Source of the DNA: a virus
Virus record (IMG/VR): IMGVR_UViG_3300027749_000249
Location: 1-37,913 of that record
Length of the DNA stretch: 37,913 bases
Direction: 5' to 3' (one strand)
Part shown: positions 22,760 through 29,366 of the stretch, one piece after another
Numbering within the stretch: the stretch's first letter is position 1
Layout: each line of letters begins with the position of its first letter
Made by a program: the position numbers and the translations under genes
The notes under the pieces: generated by a model
Databases searched by the model: none
Told to the model about the DNA's origin: nothing
The model's input: the letters and a program-made list of their open reading frames with translations, nothing else

Positions 22760-23086
22760 TTGAACCACTCTGATATGCGCCGACAAAGCAGACGCTTTGC
22801 AGACAACAAAATCTCCGCTTGTAAGTCCCGGCTGGTAAGGCTTCTATCTATATACGTATACATATATATATATATATTATTATTTACACACTTATAGGGA
22901 GACACAGGGGTGCGTCTACCCGTCTCCCTTATTGCTGCAGGACCCGTGGTTGCTGACGTACAAGCGAAGACAGTGGTTGTCTCCGGTTGTCGGCGTATAT
23001 CAGGCGGGGGGGGGAACACAGGAAGGAGGAGGGACACATGCCCTTTTTTGTCACAAAAAGGCTGTAAGCCGCGCCAGCAGTGATCT
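22760..23086. other. 327-bp non-coding region, candidate replication origin
   Basis: There is no credible gene here. The region holds an AT tract with alternating TA (22847-22884), an inverted repeat AGGGAGAC / GTCTCCCT (from about 22897 to 22929), three GGTTGY boxes (near 22938, 22974 and 22985), a run of nine G (about 23005-23013), and a small CCTTTTT / AAAAAGG inverted repeat (23042-23061). AT-rich DNA plus repeats next to a primase/helicase gene is typical of a phage origin. It may also hold the promoter of the rusA operon. Confidence 0.4.
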
Positions 23087-25396
23087 TTAAGCGTAGTTGT
23101 CATTGTCTACACTGTCGACTACGGCTACGGATATCCAAGCCCCCCTTGGGCGACCTCGACCAGACAAAGAGGGAACATCAACTTTCACGATGTCCTCATT
23201 CATCGCAAGGGACGACAAGACGTTCTGCTTCCCACGATGATCAAGCCCACGAAACTTTCTGCAGTACTGATGAATCTCCCGATCGGTCCTACCCTTTTTC
23301 CCACCCAAACGAATCACCTCAAGCACCTGGATGCTGATCGATTCAAATTCAGAATCAAACAAGCAGGTCTTCAATCGATTGACCACTTTCATAAAACTTC
23401 TCCGAACATAAGCAATCGACCAGGCTGCGTGATCCTCTTGAATGATGGAAGAATCCGACGACACAGCAGCAATCAGGCTGACCCGCATCGCGATTTCATT
23501 CGATCTGGACCACATCTCAGCAAGACCATCGACTTCGTACTCGTCCATCAAATTGATGCACTCCTCCTCAAATTGGCCAAACATGTCCATTGCTTGGGGA
23601 CTAAAAGGAACCACAATCGGTGTCGGAGAGAGAGTTGCATCACCCGCTGGATTAACCATCGCCAGAGTTGATGATGGGTTCACTGACCTCTGCGCCCATT
23701 CGATGATCGCTGGAGAAATACTCACTTTTTGAGTGTGCCGGCCAGCTTGACGACCAATATCTGTCTCGACCATTAAGAATCGATTCAGGAAGCCATCCCT
23801 GGCTGCTGCGGATCCGATGGAGTCAAAGAAAGTCTCCGGGGTTGTCATGGCCAAAAGAGTCAGTGATGGGTTCCTGACGGTCTTAGCAGACATTTTCTGA
23901 GCATCGCTATCTGACATTCCGAAAGTCGAATAGCCCTGCGGGCGCATGACACCATCGCATCGTCCCCACACTTCCATGAGGGCTTTCATCGTGGATGCAG
24001 ACCGTGCGCCATGTTTGATTGACGCTCCCTCAAGGACTTTGCCAAATTCGTCAATGACGCTGCAATGCACGGGCTGCTTACACAGCGTTGAAAGAACGCC
24101 GGAGTCAGACGTATACCCAGCCGGTCCGATTAAATGTGGCTGACCACAGGCCTCTAATAGAGTCTCAATCGCCCACTTTGCATGCTCTTTGCCGGACCCT
24201 GACTTACCAATATTGAGGAAATAGAGTGCCGACCAGTTGCGCTGAGTCGTCACGTAGCGACGACCCAAGAGAGTGGATGCAAAAGCCAAAGCAGCTTGAA
24301 GGGAAAAATCTGGCTGAGACTTCCGACTGCTCGCTTCAATCCAGCTGACCACGTCCTCCAAAATTCCCGGAGCCGACTGGCCATCTATTCTTATTAAAGG
24401 AGGAGCAATCTTTTCAGCGGGTGGAACATAATGCTGAACTTCCTCGATAGCGACAGGCTCAACCAGAGCAATCCCAGACATCGGATTGATCCACCCAAGC
24501 GTCTGAGCCTCATGGAAGATCGACTCCAGCTGATAAGCACCCGACTTGAAAGACCTCCATTTGAAGCCCATCAAATTTTTGTCATATTTATCTGATGTCT
24601 GACTCCACTCGTCCCAGAGTTCATAACCCGCAGCACCGAGGTCCTTTAAAGCCTGACCAAAATTCACCCAGTCGTGATAATCATCAGAGCGGACAAACTT
24701 CAGCGCACTCCTTAATTCCTTGATTTGCTCTTCTGTCGCTAATCGACTGCCGAGCGATTCCTGAACGAGAGGGACACCTTTGTGAGCAATGTCCCGCATG
24801 AACTCGGGAAGCGGAGAAGGGACGCATCCATTTAATGGATCAGATGATGCCTCCCACTCATACATCCTTCCAGACTGGTGGATGCTGGGCCATGCAATGA
24901 AGTACCCGTTCGCTTTGACATCGACGCCGGGACCCAACTGATTGGGCAGCCCATTGACTCCGTAGGGATTTGAAAAAACAAAATGCTCACCACCCCCACC
25001 GGTCAGCTGATGGACATCTGAGCTGATTTTTCCGTGCTGCGCCTCAAGCATTTCAAGAGTGAGGTAGCCACCGTTCCTGGGGTCGATATCGACCGTACAG
25101 AGTCCGGACGTTGAGCAGAGAATGCCGATGTTGAGCCGATGGTTGCCGGAAAACCACTTACGAATAATCCCTTCATCAGTGGTTGCCTGCATCTGTCCAC
25201 GGGGAACCAAGAATCCATGAGGATGCTTTCCGGGTTTATCGCAAGATGCCTTTTTGCAGCCGCAGCCAACAAACTTTCCGTCTGGGTCGTGAATCGGTCC
25301 CCAGCAAGGAAGAACGCTCCATCCTTTTGCAGCGTAACCGAGGGCGGCCTTCAGCATGTTGGCTTGGTCAAAATCAATTATGTTGCTCACGCTCAT
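23087..25396 (-). CDS. Prim-Pol primase fused to DUF3987-like helicase domain
   Basis: A 769-aa replication protein. Residues ~12-200 form a primase-polymerase domain: GYAAKGWSVLPCWG, TVDIDPRNGG (Asp103 and Asp105 as metal ligands), HQLTGGGGEHFVF and GPGVDVKANGYFIAWPS. Residues ~222-300 look like a PriCT-type linker. The C-terminal part has a Walker A GKSGSGK at 397-403, and VHCSVIDEFGKVLEG as Walker B, within a DUF3987-like ATPase. It would start DNA synthesis at the phage origin and unwind the fork. A Cys/His cluster (CGCKKASCDKPGKH) at 45-58 may bind zinc. Coupled to the KilA-N gene by ATGA. Confidence 0.88.
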   Translation of the reverse strand: MSVSNIIDFDQANMLKAALGYAAKGWSVLPCWGPIHDPDGKFVGCGCKKASCDKPGKHPHGFLVPRGQMQATTDEGIIRKWFSGNHRLNIGILCSTSGLCTVDIDPRNGGYLTLEMLEAQHGKISSDVHQLTGGGGEHFVFSNPYGVNGLPNQLGPGVDVKANGYFIAWPSIHQSGRMYEWEASSDPLNGCVPSPLPEFMRDIAHKGVPLVQESLGSRLATEEQIKELRSALKFVRSDDYHDWVNFGQALKDLGAAGYELWDEWSQTSDKYDKNLMGFKWRSFKSGAYQLESIFHEAQTLGWINPMSGIALVEPVAIEEVQHYVPPAEKIAPPLIRIDGQSAPGILEDVVSWIEASSRKSQPDFSLQAALAFASTLLGRRYVTTQRNWSALYFLNIGKSGSGKEHAKWAIETLLEACGQPHLIGPAGYTSDSGVLSTLCKQPVHCSVIDEFGKVLEGASIKHGARSASTMKALMEVWGRCDGVMRPQGYSTFGMSDSDAQKMSAKTVRNPSLTLLAMTTPETFFDSIGSAAARDGFLNRFLMVETDIGRQAGRHTQKVSISPAIIEWAQRSVNPSSTLAMVNPAGDATLSPTPIVVPFSPQAMDMFGQFEEECINLMDEYEVDGLAEMWSRSNEIAMRVSLIAAVSSDSSIIQEDHAAWSIAYVRRSFMKVVNRLKTCLFDSEFESISIQVLEVIRLGGKKGRTDREIHQYCRKFRGLDHRGKQNVLSSLAMNEDIVKVDVPSLSGRGRPRGAWISVAVVDSVDNDNYA

Positions 25397-25968
25397 TGAA
25401 CCCCAGCCCTTAGTGCGTTGACGGACTGCTCTCGCTTGATGATCCTTTGACGAAGCCGGTTGGATGCCGCCCCAATGAACTCTGCGAGTTGAGCATCGGT
25501 CACCTCAAGACAATCACCTGGAGACACTAGAATCCGCAACATGGTTGACGGCGTTAAAATGTAAGCGTCGTTGGGGATCGGATGAATTTGTCGCTGTCCC
25601 GTGTAGTCGGTGGACAGCATCCAACGATGGATAGCGCTGATTGGGGTAATGGCAGCATTGTGTTGTCCATCGAATGCCCTAATCACCGCCAAATGGAATT
25701 TAGGACTGATCCACATCGCATAGGCGTAGACCAGTTCCCTGCAGACGTAGGTGCCTTGAGCTTTGCCTCGACCGGTGATGGTCTTTGCAGGGATGATGCT
25801 CAGATCTGAGGATCTAATTTCAGCCATCAGTTCCTGAGCGGTATCCAGGCGCATGAAGTTGCTTGGCTGGTGCTTTCGCACACCGCCAGAGGCTTGATGA
25901 AGATCGTTGAGAGAATAGAGACCGTCGTGCAGACGGATTTCGGACGTGAGAACGGTAAGTGTGTTCAT
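25393..25968 (-). CDS. KilA-N domain protein
   Basis: A 191-aa protein from ATG 25968. The KilA-N domain covers ~11-100: IRLHDGLYSLNDLHQASGG, KHQPSNFMRLDTAQELM, GTYVCRELVYAYAMWISPKF and VIRAFD. The C-terminal part (residues 125-191) ends in an HTH-like region VTDAQLAEFIGAASNRLRQRIIKREQ. KilA-N proteins bind DNA and often act as antirepressors or early regulators. Its ribosome-binding site GGAAAG (25977-25972) can pair perfectly with an upstream segment, so translation may be controlled. The open frame extends upstream to 26259, but that part is the structured leader. Confidence 0.85.
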   Translation of the reverse strand: MNTLTVLTSEIRLHDGLYSLNDLHQASGGVRKHQPSNFMRLDTAQELMAEIRSSDLSIIPAKTITGRGKAQGTYVCRELVYAYAMWISPKFHLAVIRAFDGQHNAAITPISAIHRWMLSTDYTGQRQIHPIPNDAYILTPSTMLRILVSPGDCLEVTDAQLAEFIGAASNRLRQRIIKREQSVNALRAGVQ

Positions 25969-26112
25969 GTGCTTTCCTATTTGCGGATTTGAACCGCCAA
26001 CCCCCGTTCGAATAAGGGTGGGCGACCGAACGGAAGTTCGAACTACCGGGAAAGCACCGGCCAGCCTTGCAGCTGCTCCCGCCCGGCCACCCATAACTGG
26101 ATGCACAGGCAC
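25969..26112 (-). promoter_or_regulatory. Structured leader of KilA-N gene with sequestered ribosome-binding site
   Basis: Read on the minus strand: the segment 26057-26049 (GTGCTTTCC) pairs perfectly over 9 bp with 25977-25969 (GGAAAGCAC), which holds the ribosome-binding site and abuts the ATG. The same upstream segment lies in a small CCGG-TGCTTTC-CCGG hairpin (26060-26046). Two other stems exclude each other: CGAAC/GTTCG (26040-26027) and CCGTTCG/CGAACGG (26033-26004, 7 bp). A T-arm-like GCGG/CCGC hairpin (25997-25983) lies next to the ribosome-binding site. This architecture suggests switchable translation. Confidence 0.5.
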
Positions 26113-26140
26113 AAAAAAGCCGCGAGACATGAGCGCGGCT
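26113..26140 (-). terminator. Intrinsic terminator between early regulator genes and KilA-N
   Basis: Minus-strand AGCCGCG (140-134), loop of nine, CGCGGCT (124-118), then six T. It lies about 116 nt after the stop of the small HTH gene and ends or attenuates the cro transcript before the replication genes. It may be overcome by antitermination. Confidence 0.85.
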
Positions 26141-26255
26141 AGTTGCCGCCTTCCTCGGGGTTCGAATCCCGGCCGTCCATATGGGACGACGGGGAAAGAG
26201 TAAACCCTCTGTGAAGCGGTTGTAAAGGGCTGACTGAGAGTGGAAGATAAAAAGT

Positions 26256-26462
26256 TCATCCGTTACTCCCCGCACTGCGATAGGCTGGTGCTGGAAAATC
26301 AATTCCCCGCTGATAACGACGAAATTCTTTCTCTTGGCAAATTTGCGAAATCGCTTCACGCTCAGAGCTTTTATGCATATTTAAATGATTAGCGATGTCG
26401 TTGACGGTAAATTTGAGCTTTCTCAAAGCGATTACTTGCTTACGAAAATCAGAATCAATCAT
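26256..26462 (-). CDS. Small HTH-like protein
   Basis: A 68-aa protein. Residues 5-30 (DFRKQVIALRKLKFTVNDIA) and NHLNMHKSSEREAISQI look like a helix-turn-helix in which TVNDIANHLNM is the turn. The C-terminus is short and basic. It overlaps the upstream Myb-like gene by 8 nt. Function not known; probably a small DNA-binding regulator. Confidence 0.6.
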   Translation of the reverse strand: MIDSDFRKQVIALRKLKFTVNDIANHLNMHKSSEREAISQICQEKEFRRYQRGIDFPAPAYRSAGSNG

Positions 26463-26778
26463 CTTCCCCCCAGGTCTTTCTTGGTTTTGTAATGCCTAAC
26501 CGCCAGGCTCTCGCGTGAACGGCCCCGACGGTCCTTTTTGATAGCTTTTTCGCAATCAAATCGGCCTTTACTAGTCGGTAGAACAGCTGAACCGTAATAT
26601 CCTCAATTTTGGTCCAGACCTGCCTTCCGGTTAGGTTTAGATATAACGCGCGCTTGTGGATCGCCTGGGGAGTTCTGCCAATCAATCTAGAGAGCCTCTT
26701 GGCTCCCACGTTTCTATAAAGGCTGATGATTTGCTGATCTTCATCACTCATCCATCGGCTTCTCACTGTGACTCTCAC
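26455..26778 (-). CDS. Small protein with two Myb/SANT-like HTH repeats
   Basis: A 107-aa protein. The same pattern appears twice: RWMSDEDQQIISLYRNVGAKRL...GRTPQAIHKRALYLNL (~7-48) and VWTKIEDITVQLFYRLVKADLIA...KRTVGAVHARAWRLGI (~54-97). Both follow W..eD...i..lyr......ia......t..avh.RA..L.l, a Myb-like DNA-binding unit common in phage early regions. It starts directly after the stop of the RHH gene (26779). It probably regulates early or replication genes. Confidence 0.65.
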   Translation of the reverse strand: MRVTVRSRWMSDEDQQIISLYRNVGAKRLSRLIGRTPQAIHKRALYLNLTGRQVWTKIEDITVQLFYRLVKADLIAKKLSKRTVGAVHARAWRLGITKPRKTWGEDD

Positions 26779-26991
26779 TCACTCAAAGCCAGTACGTTTT
26801 TCATCGATTTCATCAATGGATTTAGGTATCTTTGAATTAAGCCCATAGAGCCTTTCATTGACAAGGTCGTAGACATACGAGGCCAGCTCTTTACGCTCAT
26901 ACATCGCAAGATGGGAAAGTATGAAAAAACTCTGATCATCTAAACGGAGTGCAACTGTGTGAATGCGTTTTCCTTGCTTCATCTCGATCAC
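26779..26991 (-). CDS. Ribbon-helix-helix-like small protein
   Basis: A 70-aa protein with RIHTVALRLDDQSFFILSHLA, then ERKELASYVYDLVNERLYGL. One short strand followed by two helices is an RHH-like arrangement (as in Arc and MetJ families). It lies between the cro-like gene and a Myb-like gene in the early minus operon. A DNA-binding role is inferred. Confidence 0.6.
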   Translation of the reverse strand: MIEMKQGKRIHTVALRLDDQSFFILSHLAMYERKELASYVYDLVNERLYGLNSKIPKSIDEIDEKRTGFE

Positions 26992-27041
26992 TTTAGCTGT
27001 TGTCCCTTAAAAGGTTCTTTTTATGATTTAGGAAATCCCGC

Positions 27042-27278
27042 TCAGACGCGGGGGCGTTGTACAAACACACTATTTTTAGAATCTTTACTTATAGGGTTAT
27101 CATTCCAAGCCGGCAAAAGCTCATGTAAGCCCAGCCGGTATGCGGCACCAGTCACACGATCGATCTGCGCTTGATCAAGCTCAGAAGACCACTGTGAAAT
27201 GCGACCTCGCGTTAACCCAAGCGCCCTGGCAAGAGCCGAGGCGTTTCCAAAAATGTTTATTGCTTCTACTTTGTTCAT
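27042..27278 (-). CDS. Cro-like repressor
   Basis: A 78-aa protein from ATG 27278, transcribed away from the CI-like gene. MNKVEAINIFGNASALARALGL then TRGRISQWSSELDQAQIDRVTGAAYRLG gives a YdaS/Cro-type helix-turn-helix (ALARALGLTRGRISQW). The C-terminus is a short basic tail. As in lambdoid phages it should repress the CI promoter and open the lytic path. The longer frame up to 27551 only crosses the control region and the CI gene. Confidence 0.85.
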   Translation of the reverse strand: MNKVEAINIFGNASALARALGLTRGRISQWSSELDQAQIDRVTGAAYRLGLHELLPAWNDNPISKDSKNSVFVQRPRV

Positions 27279-27286
27279 GCCTGATA

Positions 27287-27316
27287 TGTATAGCACAATC
27301 AACATCCCTGATGCAA
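27287..27316 (-). promoter_or_regulatory. Candidate promoter of the cro-like operon
   Basis: Minus-strand TTGCAT (27316-27311), 18-nt spacer, TATACA (27292-27287). The -10 box ends only 8 nt before the ATG at 27278, so the message would be leaderless or nearly so. No purine-rich ribosome-binding site is seen. Confidence 0.5.
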
Positions 27317-27339
27317 GCTCACTTAACAGCGAAAGTTTT

Positions 27340-28119
27340 ATGCTTCCTGGAATGAACACATTGCAAGAAAGGTTAAGTTGGGCGTTGCGGCATTCTGGTC
27401 TGAAAAAGATCGATCTGGCTCGTGAGTGCAGCGTCACGCGAGCTGCTGTGTCTTTTTGGTTCAACGGCTCCACACAGTCGATTGAAGGCGCAAATCTGAC
27501 TAACTTGGCCAGAGCTACTGGGGTAAACCCTTTTTGGCTTGCAACCGGCAAAGGACCAAGGTTAAATAGCGATAAGGGAGATATTTATCAAAGCAACAAG
27601 GAAGCTGAAGAAGTTTTAAAACAAGATGATTCAAGCGATTATTTTCAAAAACCCATTAATATTGATAATGACAATTATGAAATTAATGCAATAGGGTCCC
27701 AAAAGAGTTCATATAAAGTGCCAAAAATAAGCTGGGTCCAGGCCGGTAGCTGGGCAGAGGCGGTCGATCATCATCCACCAGGGGGTGCTGATGATTATCT
27801 AATTACCGACATTAAAGCGAGCGATCACGCGTTCGCGTTGGACATTCGGGGTAATAGCATGACTCCCGAATTCAAGGATGGTGATAAAATAATCGTCGAT
27901 CCGCTGGTTCAGCCTAATCCTGGCGATTTCGTCGTTGCTAAAAACGACAAGGGCGAAGTGACGTTTAAAAAATACAGGCCGAGGGGCTACACGCCAGAAG
28001 GCCAATTGATTTTCGAATTGGTCCCATTGAACGACGACTACGCTTCCCTACGTTCAGACATCACTCTCATCAGCATTGTCGGTACCGTGATCGAACACCG
28101 AAAACGGTTACGCCATTAA
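27340..28119 (+). CDS. CI/LexA-like prophage repressor with S24 peptidase domain
   Basis: A 259-aa repressor; ATG at 27340 or 27352 (MNTLQERL) are both possible, neither has a good ribosome-binding site. From MNTLQ, residues ~5-60 are an XRE helix-turn-helix (LSWALRHSGLKKIDLARECSVTRAAVSFW). A linker with many charged residues follows. The C-terminal S24 domain has DIRGNSMTPEFKDGD (catalytic Ser) and VTFKKYRPRG (catalytic Lys). It should hold lysogeny and be cleaved after RecA activation. It faces the cro-like gene across a 61-bp control region. Confidence 0.92.
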   Translation: MLPGMNTLQERLSWALRHSGLKKIDLARECSVTRAAVSFWFNGSTQSIEGANLTNLARATGVNPFWLATGKGPRLNSDKGDIYQSNKEAEEVLKQDDSSDYFQKPINIDNDNYEINAIGSQKSSYKVPKISWVQAGSWAEAVDHHPPGGADDYLITDIKASDHAFALDIRGNSMTPEFKDGDKIIVDPLVQPNPGDFVVAKNDKGEVTFKKYRPRGYTPEGQLIFELVPLNDDYASLRSDITLISIVGTVIEHRKRLRH

Positions 28120-28141
28120 AAAATCTACTGCCTGAGACAAA

Positions 28142-28165
28142 AACCTGCTGCTTGCGGGTTTTTTT
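28142..28165 (+). terminator. Intrinsic terminator after the CI-like repressor
   Basis: AACCTGC (142-148), loop TGCTT, GCGGGTT (154-160) with one G-T pair, then seven T (159-165). It isolates the repressor gene from the strong promoter that follows. Confidence 0.85.
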
Positions 28166-28187
28166 ACGTCTAACGTGTTTAGCAGGG

Positions 28188-28215
28188 TTGACATCTGTTT
28201 AGCGCGCGCTACAAT
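28188..28215 (+). promoter_or_regulatory. Strong sigma70 promoter of the rightward operon, with repeat operators
   Basis: A perfect -35 TTGACA (188-193), 16-bp spacer and -10 TACAAT (210-215). The direct repeat TGTTTAGC occurs at 28176-28183 and 28196-28203, 20 bp apart, on either side of the -35. A palindrome AGCGCGCGCT (201-210) fills the spacer. These look like repressor sites. A related TGTTAAGT lies on the minus strand at 27328-27321 in the cro/CI region. Confidence 0.85.
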
Positions 28216-28313
28216 ACAGCCAAGTCACCGCCTTTTTAGGCAATGCCTCAAACAACAATTTGAGAGCTGGTGGCCCCAATTTTTGATCCAGGTCAACTTT
28301 TTGGAGGCTTTTT

Positions 28314-28394
28314 GTGAACATTTTAGAAATCCTCACCCCCGTGATCCTGGGGTTAGCACTCGCTTACAGCTATTTCGGGGAGGGCGTTCTATGA
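28314..28394 (+). CDS. 26-aa single-span membrane peptide, first gene of the right operon
   Basis: GTG at 28314 has a perfect GGAGG at 303-307 (6-nt spacing). The product MNILEILTPVILGLALAYSY then FGEGVL is one short hydrophobic segment. The stop overlaps the next ATG (ATGA). The ribosome-binding site and coupling argue that it is translated. It could be a leader peptide for the downstream gene. Confidence 0.55.
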   Translation: MNILEILTPVILGLALAYSYFGEGVL

Positions 28395-28669
28395 ACATTT
28401 CTCTTCGCGGAATTCCTGTTTCTGTTGATTTTGAACGCATTCCTTATATACCGACAAATTTCTCCGGTCATCCAGACTCTTGGTCAGATCAAGAAGAAGA
28501 AGAGATCGAGATCAACACTGTGGAGTGGCGAACCAAAGGGTTTGTTATTCGTAACGGTCTGCGCGAGGAAGCAGAGGTCTTCGTGGATGTATATCCACTG
28601 ATACACGAAGAAGACCTTTGCGAGATTGAAGAAAAAATCGCAAAACTCGAAAGGCCGGACGATGTTTGA
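28391..28669 (+). CDS. Hypothetical acidic early protein
   Basis: A 92-aa protein from ATG 28391. It is acidic (DQEEEEIEINTVEW) with a beta-rich middle (GFVIRNGLREEAEVFVDVY) and a C-terminal helix (EEDLCEIEEKIAKLERPDD). No family recognised. It lies in the first, strongly expressed part of the rightward operon, where phages often encode host-takeover or anti-host proteins. Stop overlaps the next start by 8 nt. Confidence 0.65.
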   Translation: MNISLRGIPVSVDFERIPYIPTNFSGHPDSWSDQEEEEIEINTVEWRTKGFVIRNGLREEAEVFVDVYPLIHEEDLCEIEEKIAKLERPDDV

Positions 28670-28841
28670 AACCTTCGTAACCATTTCTGTTTTAGTCGCC
28701 ATTATGGGCGCGGCTTCGGCCAGTCTATGGATATCCGAGAATATATTTGATCTAGACATAGACATTCGGTCAGAGTTGGAAGAAGAGCTGGATGCCCTTT
28801 CTCAAAAGCTAAATCATGAATTGAAATTGAAGAATAAGTAG
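28662..28841 (+). CDS. 59-aa protein with N-terminal membrane span and coiled coil
   Basis: From ATG 28662: MFETFVTISVLVAIMGAASA is one hydrophobic span, followed by SELEEELDALSQKLNHELKL, an acidic coiled coil. It resembles small phage inner-membrane proteins of unknown role. The longer frame beginning 28626 lies in the preceding gene. Confidence 0.6.
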   Translation: MFETFVTISVLVAIMGAASASLWISENIFDLDIDIRSELEEELDALSQKLNHELKLKNK

Positions 28842-28879
28842 TCGGCAAGGATGAGGTGCGTCAGTAGTGCCTGCCAAAA

Positions 28880-28940
28880 ACACTGAAGCCGGTCGAGTGC
28901 GCCCACTTTCTCTCCAGTGTCCGGGAAGCGAGGGGCCGGT
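28880..28940 (+). ncRNA. Structured leader or small RNA element
   Basis: A 126-nt gap between genes contains nested helices: ACACTG (880-885) with CAGTGT (915-920), 6 bp; inside it GAGTG (895-899) with CACTT (904-908) around a CGCC loop; then CCGG (921-924) with CCGG (936-939). It lies 28 nt upstream of the next gene's ATG. It could be a cis-regulatory leader; no known riboswitch class recognised. Confidence 0.35.
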
Positions 28941-28967
28941 AAAACCTAACAACATTGAGGAAAGACA

Positions 28968-29366
28968 ATGAGCGCGATACTAAAAGAAATACCAGACGAC
29001 GAAAGGCTGGAATACCTAAAAGGCGCATGGCATGAATGTTATCTGCAGGAAAAAGAAGCGAATAAAAATCGCATCTTGGTTGAAAGGGAAATCTTTAATC
29101 TGCTTCCGATCGAGCCAGAGGGATCTTACAAGTTTGATGAGGTGACCATCGTCACGGGATTCAATAGAGCTTGGGATCAGGAAAAGCTTTTTGAGCTTCA
29201 AGCAGAAATAAAACCGGAATTCTTTCCCTTTCACGCGGAGTTAAAAGAAAGCCGAAAAGACAGCAAGATCATCGAGGATCGCTTTCCTGATCTTTGGGAA
29301 AAGATTAAACCAGCCCTGACCACGAAACCGAAAAAACCATCATTTAGCTTTAAGGAAAAAACATGA
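28968..29366 (+). CDS. Early phage protein, cofactor-like neighbour of Sak4
   Basis: A 132-aa, mainly helical protein (DERLEYLKGAWHECYLQEKE, then EREIFNLLPIEPEGSYKFD and TIVTGFNRAWDQEKLFELQ) with a basic C-terminal tail (KPKKPSFSFKEK). I recall proteins with an EGS/FNRxWDQ pattern just upstream of Sak4-type recombinases, of unknown role. A ribosome-binding site (TTGAGGAAAG) lies 9 nt before ATG. Stop overlaps Sak4 start (ATGA). Confidence 0.75.
   Translation: MSAILKEIPDDERLEYLKGAWHECYLQEKEANKNRILVEREIFNLLPIEPEGSYKFDEVTIVTGFNRAWDQEKLFELQAEIKPEFFPFHAELKESRKDSKIIEDRFPDLWEKIKPALTTKPKKPSFSFKEKT

Noticed and set aside
22756-23103. 115-aa minus-strand frame between primase and rusA.
   Set aside because: Its composition (runs of I-Y from the TA tract, P runs from the G run) reflects low-complexity DNA; no homology by eye.
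25970-26180. One or more tRNA genes suggested by T-loop-like sequences.
   Set aside because: No set of four arms with matching acceptor stem could be folded on either strand; the strongest hairpins are a terminator and a ribosome-binding-site stem.
25969-26259. N-terminal extension of the KilA-N protein by 97 residues.
   Set aside because: The KilA-N domain starts right after ATG 25968, which has GGAAAG upstream; the extension crosses a terminator and hairpins.
27279-27551. Longer form of the cro-like protein starting at 27551.
   Set aside because: It would cover the promoter region and the repressor start; the HTH is complete from 27278.
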